A stretch of 64,000 nucleotides of DNA from Candidatus Margulisiibacteriota bacterium (GTDB lineage: Bacteria; Margulisbacteria; WOR-1; JAKLHX01; JBAZKV01), in NCBI GenBank assembly GCA_041650635.1, contig JBAZKV010000001.1, positions 1-64,000 of the forward strand, given 5' to 3'. Under the pieces are notes generated by a model. That model did no database searches. It was not told where the DNA came from and was given only the letters and a program-made list of their open reading frames with translations. The position numbers and the translations under genes are program-made. Below, piece after piece: positions 17,686 through 27,278 of the stretch; the first letter of the stretch is position 1, and every line of letters begins with the position of its first letter.

Positions 17686-18501
17686 ATGCAAAAGAGGGGT
17701 TTTGCTCTTATAGCGCTCATCATCCTTGTGGTTCTTATCGGGATCATTGCTTATCCGACATCCTCCTTGATCTTTCAAAGCCTGCGCCACAACGCCTTAA
17801 GGGCGCAAAAATTCCAGGCCCTTGCTGCCGCGCAGGCCGGTCTGATGAAAGCAGCCTACGAAAAGCTGGAAAATAACTCCGGCGCACCGGCAAGCGCTTT
17901 GCTATCGGGCGCTCAATATTACACTTACGATTACCTCGGGGGCGGAGGAGGTTCGCAGGCAAAGGATTTTGTCTATATTGACGCTTCGGGAAGCGGAGTA
18001 ACTTCCGGCAACAGGAATGTCTTCAACTGGAATATTATAAATAAGAGCACCTCGGCAAACTATACTATAACGCACATAACCGTCATATGGGATTCCCCTT
18101 CCGGGAGGACGCTCAACCAAATATGGCTTGGCAGCACGCAAAGGTGGAACGGATCGCAGAACACTTCAGGCATAATGACTAACATAACGGACCATATAAT
18201 ACCTTCTGCTTCAACCGTGACCGGCAATTATTTCCGATTCAATCAACCCATGCAAAACTATGTTGTTTCTGCCATATTCCACTTTAGCGACGGCTCTTTT
18301 GTGCAGTCCCAGCTATATCCGCCAAATACTCCGACCCCGCCCTCGGGAGGCAGCCCCACCGTTATTAGATCCACAGGAAAATTCGTCGACTCGAGCATGA
18401 ACGTCAAAATGCGTCAGACCATGGTCGCAACTTTTTCTGCAAGCGGCGGCTCTTTAAAAATAACCGAGTACAGCGAAACTTCGGAGCATCTGCTGCCATG
18501 A
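17686..18501 (+). CDS. PilX/GspK-like minor pilin
   Basis: 271 residues beginning MQKRGFALIALIILVV: a short basic leader, the Gly before the cleavage site, then the hydrophobic helix of a prepilin. The fifth mature residue is Ala rather than the usual Glu, as in tip-type GspK/PilX-like subunits that do not need the Glu-N-terminus contact. The remaining 220 residues are a Ser/Thr/Asn-rich globular domain. It overlaps the next pilin gene by 4 nt. A role as pilus-tip or priming subunit is inferred. Confidence 0.72.
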   Translation: MQKRGFALIALIILVVLIGIIAYPTSSLIFQSLRHNALRAQKFQALAAAQAGLMKAAYEKLENNSGAPASALLSGAQYYTYDYLGGGGGSQAKDFVYIDASGSGVTSGNRNVFNWNIINKSTSANYTITHITVIWDSPSGRTLNQIWLGSTQRWNGSQNTSGIMTNITDHIIPSASTVTGNYFRFNQPMQNYVVSAIFHFSDGSFVQSQLYPPNTPTPPSGGSPTVIRSTGKFVDSSMNVKMRQTMVATFSASGGSLKITEYSETSEHLLP

Positions 18502-18896
18502 GAAGAAAAGGCTTCACTTTAATAGAGCTGATACTGTCTGTGGTGGTGGCAGGAATGATCCTGCTGTCCTTTGCCGCCTCGTACAGGCAGATGATAGCAG
18601 GACTTATCTATGACAGCGACCTTTCTAAGGCCATCGCGCTTTCGCAGCTGGAGTTTTCCATTATTAACAGCATCAGTTATACCGACCCTAGCCTTTCTAA
18701 CGGCTACAACGCTCTGACATCAAACTACAAGGGGTCGGGCTATGATATGCGCAGGCAGGTCTCTTATGATCTTGGAACAGATGCAACTGCGCAGAGCCTA
18801 AAAAGGATAACAATTACGGTCTACAGGGGCGGCTCTGCTTCCCCCATATTGTCGACAGTAACACTGAGGGCAAAAAATGTGTCGTACGGACCTTAG
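18498..18896 (+). CDS. Type IV prepilin-like minor pilin
   Basis: 132 residues with class III signal MRRKG/FTLIELILSVVVAG, including Glu5, and a short C-terminal domain. It begins inside the stop of the gene before (ATGA), so the three plus-strand pilins form one operon. PilV/GspI-like in size and position; exact subtype unassigned. Confidence 0.78.
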   Translation: MRRKGFTLIELILSVVVAGMILLSFAASYRQMIAGLIYDSDLSKAIALSQLEFSIINSISYTDPSLSNGYNALTSNYKGSGYDMRRQVSYDLGTDATAQSLKRITITVYRGGSASPILSTVTLRAKNVSYGP

Positions 18897-19488
18897 GATA
18901 CAGGCCGGGGTGAGGGCTGGTAGCCCTGCAAGGGTAAAAGGCTTTACTCTTATAGAGCTTATTATGGTGGTGGTGCTGCTGGGCATAATAGGAGCGGCCG
19001 GGGCATCCTTTTTTTTTCCGGTGCTTAACACTTTTTTTGCGGTGCCGTCCCAGATCAGGGGGCAGCAGATAGGCAACCTGACAGCGGATGAGTGTATCGA
19101 GGGCGGGCCCTCTTCCGAAGGACTCAGGAGGATGAAAAGCATCACGGCGGCAAGCGATACCTCGATTTCTTATCTTCTTCCGGATTCCTCCAGCGTAACG
19201 CTTTCCTGGAGCAATGCCACAAAAAAGCTGACCAAGACCGATACTTCGGGCAGCTTTGTACTGCCAAGGCAGTATCCCGGAAATGAAATGAGCCTGGACG
19301 GACAGACCCCGGGAGTGATCTTCAGGTATTATGACGCTTCAGGAAGCATAATAAGTTCGCCGGTGGTGAGCACGGGCAATATTGCAAGGATAGAAATGAA
19401 CTGGATAATTTACACCGGGTCAGCAGATATTAAGAAACTCGAAGCCAAATACCTGCTGAACACCGGTGTTATGATAAAACAGTTTTGA
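18877..19488 (+). CDS. Type IV prepilin-like minor pilin with long leader
   Basis: 203 residues. The methylation-helix motif VKG/FTLIELIMVVVLLGII lies 22 residues from ATG 18877, an unusually long leader that overlaps the upstream gene by 20 nt. An in-frame GTG at 18910 would give a normal 11-residue leader; I cannot decide between them since neither has a clear ribosome site. The C-terminal domain is beta-rich and could be PilW/GspJ-like. The stop lies 2 nt from the stop of the convergent pilin. Confidence 0.75.
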   Translation: MCRTDLRIQAGVRAGSPARVKGFTLIELIMVVVLLGIIGAAGASFFFPVLNTFFAVPSQIRGQQIGNLTADECIEGGPSSEGLRRMKSITAASDTSISYLLPDSSSVTLSWSNATKKLTKTDTSGSFVLPRQYPGNEMSLDGQTPGVIFRYYDASGSIISSPVVSTGNIARIEMNWIIYTGSADIKKLEAKYLLNTGVMIKQF

Positions 19489-19490
19489 AA

Positions 19491-19868
19491 CTACATCGGC
19501 GTGTGAGCCGCGTCGTTGGATTCCGATGAGCCGTTGGAACTGTTATAGACCCATCCTCCCGCTCCGGTATACGAAGCCGCAACCGCGTTCGAAGCCGGGG
19601 TCAGCGGATTGGTCGGGACCACTCCTTCCGCAAACAGTGTTCCGTCAAGCGCCGCAGGATATGCCGGCGAGCCGTTGACCGCATTCTCGGCGTATTTGAT
19701 TGCTATCGCAGACCGCACTGAGCCCATCGCGCCTTTGGCAGCCGCCACCTTGGCCTGTGTGGAAAGGTCAACATACTTCGGTATCGATATCGCGGCAATG
19801 ATACCGAGGATAACGATAACCATTATCAATTCTATCAGAGTAAAACCTTTTTTCGACAAAATATTCAC
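19491..19868 (-). CDS. Type IV pilin, MSHA-like, probable main subunit
   Basis: 125 residues starting at GTG with a strong poly-G ribosome site. Leader MNILSKKG, then FTLIELIMVIVILGIIAAISIPKY, the canonical N-terminal helix with Glu5. The short domain has no Cys pair and is Ala/Ser rich, ending ESNDAAHTPM. It follows the GspE/GspF-like genes and has its own extended -10 promoter, as expected for an abundant subunit. MshA-like by length and context. Confidence 0.85.
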   Translation of the reverse strand: MNILSKKGFTLIELIMVIVILGIIAAISIPKYVDLSTQAKVAAAKGAMGSVRSAIAIKYAENAVNGSPAYPAALDGTLFAEGVVPTNPLTPASNAVAASYTGAGGWVYNSSNGSSESNDAAHTPM

Positions 19869-19902
19869 CCCCCCCTTTGATCAATTCTTCAGTCTCGGAA
19901 AG

Positions 19903-19911
19903 ATTATAGCA
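19903..19911 (-). promoter_or_regulatory. Extended -10 promoter for the pilin gene
   Basis: TGC-TATAAT on the minus strand (TATAAT at 19908-19903), 34 nt upstream of the GTG start, just after the pilC-like stop. The -35 region is weak, typical of extended -10 promoters. Confidence 0.5.
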
Positions 19912-19918
19912 CGGGGCC

Positions 19919-21133
19919 CTAATTAAAATACAGCTGCATCATGTTCCAGGACGGCATAAAGACCCCAAGAGCAAGCACCAGCACAAAACCCGCAAGCACA
20001 AAGATGAACAGCGGCTCTATCAGCGTCATGAGATTGGAAACCACATAGTCCGTTTCTTCGTCAAAATAGGACGAGACCTTGCCCAGCATTTCCGGCAGGT
20101 TGCCGGACCTCTCCCCCAGGGCTGTCATGTGAACGGCCACCGCAGGAAAAACACCGGATTTTTTCATCGCAAGGTTGATCGGACTGCCGCTAAGAACTTC
20201 TTCCTTTACCGTTGATATCTTTTCCGAAATGGCCGCATTCCCGGTAGTTTCTGCCGTGAGCTCAAGCGCCAGGGAGGCGGGTATGCCGCTCTGCAAAAGG
20301 TCCGAGAGCATCCTAAAGAACCTGGCAAGGGACAGTTTGGCCGCAAGGTCGCCTATTACCGGCAGTTTAAGCACCATAGAATCGAAAAACTTTTTCCCTT
20401 TCTTCGTCTTAAGATATCTCCCCAGGATCAGGGCGGTAATAAATATGCCCACCAGGACAATGAACCAGTATTTGGAGGCAAAGGAACTGATCAACAGCAG
20501 TATCTTTGTGGGAAGCGGCAGCTCGGTCTTGAGACCGGCAAAAACGGAACTGAACCTGGGAATAATAAAGAACACGGCAAGAATAAAAGCAATAACAAGA
20601 ACGGTAAGCACTATGACCGGATAGCGCAGCGCGGATTTGACCTTGGTTTCGAACTGGTTCTCCCTTTCCAGGGCAGAAGATATCCTCATAAGGACCTCGC
20701 CCAGCGTTCCGCTTTTTTCCCCTGCCTCGACCATTGCGACAACTGTCGAAGAAAACACCGAAGGATGTTTTTTCAGAGAGGCGGAAAAACTGCTGCCGGA
20801 CTCGATATCCGACTTTATCATTGAGATTATCCGTTTCATGCTGGAGCCGGCCGTCTGCTCTTCGAGCACGGAAAGCGATTCGAACAACGGCACCCCTGCA
20901 GCCACGACCACGGACAGTTGGCGGAATACGATGGAAAGGTCCCTCAGTTTCACCTTGTTGAGTTCCAGCAGAATAGAGGAAAGGTCAAGGAGCGCGGGTT
21001 TTTCTTCCGCACTTACCAGGATAAGGCCTTTCAGATCAAGAAGAGATGAGACCTGATGGCTTGAAGAAGCCTCTATCTCCCCCTCTACCGGAGCGCCGTC
21101 CCGATTTCTGGCCCTGTATTTATACCTGCTCAA
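19919..21133 (-). CDS. GspF/PilC-type inner-membrane platform protein
   Basis: 404 residues with two T2SSF domains (about 70-190 and 275-395), each followed by membrane helices (AGVPLFESLSVLEEQT ... VIVLTVLVIAFILAVFFII; final helix LFIFVLAGFVLVLALGVF). An N-terminal YKYRARNRDGAPVEGEIEA leader domain is typical. Start codon TTG, overlapping the GspE-like gene by 14 nt. Partner of the ATPase before it and the pilin after it. A paralogue is at 60441. Confidence 0.92.
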   Translation of the reverse strand: MSRYKYRARNRDGAPVEGEIEASSSHQVSSLLDLKGLILVSAEEKPALLDLSSILLELNKVKLRDLSIVFRQLSVVVAAGVPLFESLSVLEEQTAGSSMKRIISMIKSDIESGSSFSASLKKHPSVFSSTVVAMVEAGEKSGTLGEVLMRISSALERENQFETKVKSALRYPVIVLTVLVIAFILAVFFIIPRFSSVFAGLKTELPLPTKILLLISSFASKYWFIVLVGIFITALILGRYLKTKKGKKFFDSMVLKLPVIGDLAAKLSLARFFRMLSDLLQSGIPASLALELTAETTGNAAISEKISTVKEEVLSGSPINLAMKKSGVFPAVAVHMTALGERSGNLPEMLGKVSSYFDEETDYVVSNLMTLIEPLFIFVLAGFVLVLALGVFMPSWNMMQLYFN

Positions 21134-22622
21134 GCTCGGTGACCCTCATTACTTCGTCCAGGCTTGTAAGGCCCTGCGCCACTTTTATCATGCCGTCCTC
21201 GTACAGCGTCCTCATCCCTTTTGAAACGGCGTATTTTTTTATGTCCTGCGCGCTTTTTTTGTCTGTTATCATTTTCCTTATCTCTTCATCGACCAAAAGC
21301 AGCTCGAACACTCCGGTCCTGCCTTTGTAGCCTGTGTTCCTGCACACTTTGCAGCCCTCGCCCTTGTAGATCTTTTTGATCTCCGGAAATCTTTCGGCCA
21401 GCGTTTCCGGAGCAGGCAGTTCTTTTTTGCACTTTTTGCAGATGAGCCGGACCAGCCTCTGGGCAAGGATGGCCTCGACAGACGAAGAAATTAGGAACGG
21501 CTCCAGCCCCATATCCAGCAGCCTGGTCAAAGCGCCGGCAGCATCATTTGTGTGCAGTGTGGAAAAGACCAGATGGCCGGTAAGGGAGGACTGTATGGCT
21601 ATCTCTGCTGTCTCAAGGTCCCTTATCTCCCCTATCAATATGACATCAGGGTCCTGGCGCAGTATGGAGCGCAGGGCCGAGGCAAAGGTAAGGCCGGCCT
21701 TTACATTGACCTGCGCCTGGGTGATCCCGTCCATCTCGTATTCGATAGGATCTTCCACCGTCATGATGTTGAGCTCCCTGCTGTTCAACTCCGTCAGCAT
21801 GGAATAAAGCGTTGTGGTTTTGCCGGAGCCCGTCGGGCCCGTAACCAGGATTATGCCGTGAGGTTTTTGGATAGTTTTTCTAAACTTTTCCAGATTATCG
21901 TCCGTAAAACCTATCTGAGGCAGTTTGTAGACCATTGCCGACTTGTCCAGTATCCTAAGCACTATTTTTTCACCGTAGGCTGAAGGAAAGGAGGACACAC
22001 GGAGGTCGATATTCCTTCCCATGGATGAGAATTCAAATCTGCCGTCCTGCGGGATCCGGCTCTCTGCTATATCCATTCCCGACAGGACCTTGACCCTTGA
22101 AGCTATGGGGCCGATCATGTAAGAAGGCATTGTGGTTTCTTCGTGTAATACCCCGTCTATCCTGAGCCGGACCCTGACATGCTTTGCTTCGGGCTCTATA
22201 TGTATGTCCGAGGCGCCCTGAGACACAGCGGAATTAAGGATCACATTAACAAGTTTAACAATGGGGGCCGTCTCTTCCTGTGTCTTTTTTGGCTTGGCTT
22301 CCCCCACAGTGGTCTTGTATTCTTTAACCACCTCTTCCACCACTCCGGAGATGCCGTAGTATTCGGCAATGGCCTCTTCTATCTGTTTTAGATCGCTGCG
22401 CACCACCGAAACATCCAGCCCTGTTATAGTGCGGAGTTCATCAAGGGCAAGGATGTTATTGGGCTGGGCCATTGCCACCGTAAGGGCAGATCCCACCTTG
22501 AACAGCGGTATCAACCCGTATTTCTGCGATACAAGAGCGGGTACCAGGTCCACCGCGGCCTGGTCTATCGTGTAAGTGGAAAGATCGATCTCAGGAACAT
22601 CGGAAACGTTTTTTTTCTGCAC
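21120..22622 (-). CDS. GspE/PilB/MshE-type assembly ATPase
   Basis: 500 residues. The N-terminal MshEN-like region is followed by the catalytic core: Walker A GPTGSGKTTT, Asp box, Walker B DPDVILIGEIRD, His box STLHTNDA. A four-Cys zinc site (CKKCKK ... GEGCKVC) is near residues 400-440. It powers pilus extension with the downstream GspF-like platform. Start GTG, 3 nt after the receiver stop. A paralogue is at 58744. Confidence 0.93.
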   Translation of the reverse strand: MQKKNVSDVPEIDLSTYTIDQAAVDLVPALVSQKYGLIPLFKVGSALTVAMAQPNNILALDELRTITGLDVSVVRSDLKQIEEAIAEYYGISGVVEEVVKEYKTTVGEAKPKKTQEETAPIVKLVNVILNSAVSQGASDIHIEPEAKHVRVRLRIDGVLHEETTMPSYMIGPIASRVKVLSGMDIAESRIPQDGRFEFSSMGRNIDLRVSSFPSAYGEKIVLRILDKSAMVYKLPQIGFTDDNLEKFRKTIQKPHGIILVTGPTGSGKTTTLYSMLTELNSRELNIMTVEDPIEYEMDGITQAQVNVKAGLTFASALRSILRQDPDVILIGEIRDLETAEIAIQSSLTGHLVFSTLHTNDAAGALTRLLDMGLEPFLISSSVEAILAQRLVRLICKKCKKELPAPETLAERFPEIKKIYKGEGCKVCRNTGYKGRTGVFELLLVDEEIRKMITDKKSAQDIKKYAVSKGMRTLYEDGMIKVAQGLTSLDEVMRVTELEQV

Positions 22623-22625
22623 TAT

Positions 22626-22994
22626 TCAGTTCTCTCTTAGTAACTCCACGATCTTTTCTTTAAGCACTTCATGTTTAAAGGGTTTGGTAATAAAAGCGTC
22701 CGCTCCGGCCTCCTGCCCCATTGCAATATCCTTTTCTGCGGCTCTGGCTGTAAGCAGTATCACCGGTATTTCCTTGTAATTAACGTCAAACTTAAGCATC
22801 CTGCAAACTTGATAGCCGTCCAGTTTAGGCAGCATCAGGTCAAGAATGAGGAGGTCCGGCTTGATCTGCCTTGCCTTTTCAAGCCCCTCCTGCCCGTCGT
22901 AGGCCTCGAACACCTGATAACCCAGAGGCTCAAGGCCAAGCCTGATTATCTCTACAAGGTCTTTTTCGTCATCAACTATGAGTATTTTTTTCAA
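22626..22994 (-). CDS. Stand-alone response regulator receiver
   Basis: 122-residue CheY-like domain: IVDDEKD, phospho-Asp in LLILDLMLPKLDG, Thr in VILLTAR, Lys in ITKPFK. Start TTG, 11 nt after the multi-PAS kinase gene stop, with only a weak ribosome site, so translation is probably coupled. It is the natural partner of that kinase and feeds directly into the pilus ATPase gene 3 nt downstream. Confidence 0.87.
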   Translation of the reverse strand: MKKILIVDDEKDLVEIIRLGLEPLGYQVFEAYDGQEGLEKARQIKPDLLILDLMLPKLDGYQVCRMLKFDVNYKEIPVILLTARAAEKDIAMGQEAGADAFITKPFKHEVLKEKIVELLREN

Positions 22995-23005
22995 CTGCGT
23001 CTCTT

Positions 23006-26000
23006 TCAGGAATTTATCGTCTGTTTTTTATTATAGTGTTTTGGAAAAGTAAATACAAATTTTGTTCCCTCTCCATATTTTGACTGCGCCCAAATCCTGC
23101 CTCCATGCAACTCAACAAGCGCTTTTGTTATGGACAGTCCAAGCCCCGTTCCCTTAGGCCCTGAACCCGGAACCCTGCCGAACTGTCTGAATTTTTCGAA
23201 CAGGTGCTCCATATCCTCTTCTTTTATTCCCACCCCGGTATCGGAGATTTCTATCCTAAGGAATTGACCTTCGTCTTTCCCCGACACATGCACTTTGCCG
23301 CCCTCCCTGTTGTAATTGATGGCATTCGCAATAAGGTTGGTCACTATCTGCCTGAATTTGTCCTTATCGGCAAAAACCTTTAATCCTCCTTCAAAAGGGC
23401 ACTCGGATTCAATCCCTATCTTCTTTTCGCTCGCTTTTGCGGAAAGCTGTTCCAGAAGGTCCTGCATAACGGAACAGATATCAAACTCGACCGGATTAAG
23501 CTCCTGCTTTTTTGCCTCTATCTTGGATATGTCGAGAAGGTCGGAGATAAGTTTTTCCAGGTTCTTGATATTCTCCCTGACCATATTTAATATCTTTGCC
23601 TGTTTTTCCTCCAATTTCCCGTAAACCTGGTCGCTGATAAGATCGGCGCCTTCCTTGATTATGGTAAGAGGGGTCCTTAATTCATGCGATACGGTCGCGA
23701 CAAATTCGGTCTTGAGGTCGCTTAACTGCTTTAACTCGCTCTCAACATGCTTGCGTTCCGTAATGTCCCTGGAAAGGACTACGAAATGCGGCGCCTCTCC
23801 TGCGGCGGAGGCTTTCCTGGAAACGGACAGTTCAAACCATCTGCTGCCTTGAGGAAGTGTAAGCTCAAACTCCCTGCCATGGGAAAACCCTTTTTCGTTT
23901 GCTTCTTTCAGTGCTGCGATACACACCTCGGCGGCCTCCTGAGGCATGACATCAAACACTTTTTTCCCGACGAGGTCCTGGACCGGAGCGGCAAGAAGTT
24001 CCTGTCTTGGAGAATGAGCGGCATAATATGTCCCGTCAAGCCCGGCTTCAAAAAGAGGATCTGGTATGGCATCGAGCGTGGCTTCGAGGCTGTCTTGTGC
24101 TTCTCTGATCTTTTCTTCCTGAAGTTTGCGCTGAGTTATGTCAAGAGTAAAGCCTATGACCCCTATGATATTTCCTTTTGGGTCCTTATAGGGGATCTTG
24201 TCCGTCTGCACCCATAGTGTGCCCTGTCTGGTGTTCATCTTTTCAACTATGCCATACTTTGGCATACCCGAATCCATTACCTCTTTATCGTCCTTCCAGT
24301 AGCGGTCCGCGTCCTCTTTTGTAAAAAGCTCCCACAAAGACCTGCCTTCCATATCCTGTTTTGAATAGCCGCTGGCCCTAGCCATGGCTTCGTTGACCCT
24401 GACAAAACGGTTCTCCCTGTCCTTGTAAAATATCATCGCAGGAGTAGCGTCCAGAATGGTCTTTTGCTGTTCGTTAAGTTCGCTTATCAGTTCTTCGCTC
24501 GTTATCCTGTCCGTTATATCCGTGGCTATCCCGGTCACACCTTCCACCATGCCATCGCTGCCAAAGACCGGAGATACGAAAGTGTCAAATACTATTTTCT
24601 GAACTCGCACAATACCGGCCCACGGATGACCTCCAATAGCTGCACGAACCCCCTCCGCTATCCCGGGAACATCCTTATAGACATCGAAAACAGACCTTCC
24701 GACCACCTGCCCCGGCTCAAGCCCCAGAGATGACAGCCCTTTGCCGTCAGAAAGGGTGAACACGCCGTTTCGATCCAGGGAAAAGATGACCCCCTGAAGA
24801 TTGGATATTACGGTCTTCTGCAGCTCAGCATATTCTCTTAGTTTTTCTTCAGCGATCTTCCTTTCGGTTATGTCCTGCATTATATGGACCACTTTTTCGA
24901 TCCTGCCAGAAGCGTCAAAAACTGGCGTCGTGGAGATCCTGAACCATTTGCCCAGGCTCTTTTCAAATACTTCTGCTTCTTCCGGCCTCTTTGAAGAAAG
25001 CGAGCGGGCCATCGGACAGGATGCAAGAGGGCTATCGGTTTTGTGGAATACTTCGTAGCATTTTCTGCCTAGTAGGTCTTCTTTTTTGATCCCCAACAGA
25101 CGGCAGGCCGTACTGTTAGCATTAGTGATCATATATTCGGAATTCTGCACGGTTATTCCTTCAGCCATATTGTCAAAGGTCTTTTCCCATTCCTGTGCGG
25201 CAAGGCGGAGCCTGTTTTCGTCCTGTATCCTCTGGGAAACATCCCTGAACACAAGAACAACCCCAAGAAAAACTCCCGAGGTTTTTATTATTATGGGAGA
25301 TGCGCTGTCCGAGATGTTAAACTCTCTTCCGTCAGCACTTATAAGCAATGCGTGGTTCTTAAGCTTGACCTGATCTCTTGTGCGAAGAACCTCAAGAACA
25401 GGATTTTCTATGGGATTTCTTGATAATTCCTCCACTATTTTCATGACATCTTCAATAAGTCTGCCCCTGGCCTCTTCCAACCTGAGCCCGAGCATACGCA
25501 GAGCGGATTCATTGGCGATCAATATTCTGCCGGAGTGATCCGTTGTTATCAGCCCGTCGCCTACGCTCTGAAGTGTAATGGCCAGCTGCTCCTTGTCCAA
25601 CATCATCTCAAGCAGCCGCAGCTCCCTGTCGTTGATAAAATAAAGAAGACCCATTGCCAGAACAGCACATGCCGCAGTAATAAGCATGGCAGTGGAGCGC
25701 GAAGTCTGTATCGATCCGGCAGGATAAAGAGTATAAAGCATCCATCCGGGCACTGATGCTGCAGAAGAATTTACCAGGACCGGGGACCCTTTGAATTCGG
25801 TCAGATCACCGCTGGATGGCTTTTTTTCAAGGACAGGTTCCGTGAGCACATGCCTGTACTGCAGGTCCTTTACCTTGGAACCAGCGGCAAAGGACTCTAT
25901 GGGCCAAAGCGGTCTAAAGATAAGGTCCTTTTCGTCCGATAGAAAGATTATGCCGTCGCTGTCCACAAGCAGAACAGCGGAAGAGGGATTTAGAACAGCC

Positions 26001-27235
26001 TCAAGTTCTTCAATATCTTTTTTCGCTGTCACAACACCGGCAGGCCTTCCTTCTGATAGAACCGGAGCACTTGAATAGTATCCTCTTTTGCCGGAAACGA
26101 TCCCAACAGCAAGGTAGGAAGAGGGCTCTCCTGCAATGGCATTTTTGAAATAGGGCCTAAAGGAAAAGTCCCGCCCCATAAATGAGTCGGGCTGCTTCCT
26201 ATTGGAGGCGGCTATAACGACCCCTTTGTCGTCCATAAGATAGCAGACTGACAGGCCGAATGAGCTGTTATATCTGTCCAGAACGCTGTTGGCCTCGTCA
26301 TTCCGCGGCCCTGTCATTTTTTCCAGCAGCGGCCCTATCCACGGCGAGCCGGCCATGGCTTTGACCGCGCGGTCCGCCGTTTGCATGCTCTCGCTGAGCA
26401 GATCGACCACCAGTTTGGCATCGGAAGCGGCCCTGTCCTCGATCAGTCTTTTCTGCCGTTGTCCAAAATGCTCCGTTGCAAACCATCCTATGAACAAAAT
26501 GAGAACAAAAACCGCCAGCGATCTGTAAAAACCCCAGGCCTTTGCCGGATAAGGATGCCCGCGTTCCCTGCTGTTGTCCTCGATGGTCTTTTGGCAATAG
26601 TTCAAGGTGAGCCAGGCCGACGCAATAGCAAGCAGCGCCCTTACCAACTGTATAGGCATACCGACCAGGGCAAGGAACAGTGATTCATTAAGAACAAAAA
26701 ACCTTATATTCTCGGAATCAGGCACTACCAATCCTTGGACAACAAAAAAAGCCGCGAAAATGATCGAAAGGTATTTTAGAGCGGCAGGCCGGGAAGAGTT
26801 AAGATTCCAGAGGACATAAGAGGCGATCAGCACTGACGGGATCCCGAAGAAATATCGGATCAGCATTTCGGCATCCCGGCCGCTCAAAAGGACGCCCAAA
26901 ACAGCGGAAAGGACCAGAAAATAGTAAAAGCGGCTGGAAAAAAACTCTGTTCCCGACTTTTTTGCGGTTCTTTGCGAAAAGCCTAGAAGAAAAAGGAAAG
27001 AACCGGCAAGGAACGCCAGCCCCAAATAATAAACAACCTCCGAATGATAAAGAAAAGCAGAAATAAGCAGAAAAAGCTTATTGGCGGACTGAAAAAACCA
27101 GAAAAGAGAAAGAGTGCCCCAGTCTGCTTCGCCCGGCCTTGTTCTTCTCAGTATGAGAGCTGCAACCCCTGCCAGAATAAAGGAAAGGCAGGAGAAGAAG
27201 TATATATAGTCAAGCTGTACAAACAGAAACTCCAT
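23006..27235 (-). CDS. Multi-PAS membrane sensor histidine kinase
   Basis: About 1409 residues. I choose ATG 27235 over GTG 27238 because GAGGGAG sits 6 nt upstream. Order: six or seven N-terminal helices (1-200), a helix near 240, a double-Cache-like periplasmic domain (about 260-515), a helix (about 518-535), five PAS domains (about 550-1170, e.g. ITLQSVGDGLITTDHSG, LDATPAMIFYKDRENRF), then HisKA with VSHELRTPL and a HATPase with NLIANAINYN, DTGVGI and GTGLGLSI. It lacks a receiver, which is supplied by the next gene. It probably tunes pilus/secretion output from a small-molecule and redox input; the ligand is unknown. Confidence 0.9.
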   Translation of the reverse strand: MEFLFVQLDYIYFFSCLSFILAGVAALILRRTRPGEADWGTLSLFWFFQSANKLFLLISAFLYHSEVVYYLGLAFLAGSFLFLLGFSQRTAKKSGTEFFSSRFYYFLVLSAVLGVLLSGRDAEMLIRYFFGIPSVLIASYVLWNLNSSRPAALKYLSIIFAAFFVVQGLVVPDSENIRFFVLNESLFLALVGMPIQLVRALLAIASAWLTLNYCQKTIEDNSRERGHPYPAKAWGFYRSLAVFVLILFIGWFATEHFGQRQKRLIEDRAASDAKLVVDLLSESMQTADRAVKAMAGSPWIGPLLEKMTGPRNDEANSVLDRYNSSFGLSVCYLMDDKGVVIAASNRKQPDSFMGRDFSFRPYFKNAIAGEPSSYLAVGIVSGKRGYYSSAPVLSEGRPAGVVTAKKDIEELEAVLNPSSAVLLVDSDGIIFLSDEKDLIFRPLWPIESFAAGSKVKDLQYRHVLTEPVLEKKPSSGDLTEFKGSPVLVNSSAASVPGWMLYTLYPAGSIQTSRSTAMLITAACAVLAMGLLYFINDRELRLLEMMLDKEQLAITLQSVGDGLITTDHSGRILIANESALRMLGLRLEEARGRLIEDVMKIVEELSRNPIENPVLEVLRTRDQVKLKNHALLISADGREFNISDSASPIIIKTSGVFLGVVLVFRDVSQRIQDENRLRLAAQEWEKTFDNMAEGITVQNSEYMITNANSTACRLLGIKKEDLLGRKCYEVFHKTDSPLASCPMARSLSSKRPEEAEVFEKSLGKWFRISTTPVFDASGRIEKVVHIMQDITERKIAEEKLREYAELQKTVISNLQGVIFSLDRNGVFTLSDGKGLSSLGLEPGQVVGRSVFDVYKDVPGIAEGVRAAIGGHPWAGIVRVQKIVFDTFVSPVFGSDGMVEGVTGIATDITDRITSEELISELNEQQKTILDATPAMIFYKDRENRFVRVNEAMARASGYSKQDMEGRSLWELFTKEDADRYWKDDKEVMDSGMPKYGIVEKMNTRQGTLWVQTDKIPYKDPKGNIIGVIGFTLDITQRKLQEEKIREAQDSLEATLDAIPDPLFEAGLDGTYYAAHSPRQELLAAPVQDLVGKKVFDVMPQEAAEVCIAALKEANEKGFSHGREFELTLPQGSRWFELSVSRKASAAGEAPHFVVLSRDITERKHVESELKQLSDLKTEFVATVSHELRTPLTIIKEGADLISDQVYGKLEEKQAKILNMVRENIKNLEKLISDLLDISKIEAKKQELNPVEFDICSVMQDLLEQLSAKASEKKIGIESECPFEGGLKVFADKDKFRQIVTNLIANAINYNREGGKVHVSGKDEGQFLRIEISDTGVGIKEEDMEHLFEKFRQFGRVPGSGPKGTGLGLSITKALVELHGGRIWAQSKYGEGTKFVFTFPKHYNKKQTINS

Positions 27236-27278
27236 CACGATCTCCCTCTTTTTTTGGGCTTAACCATCTTTTAGCTTA

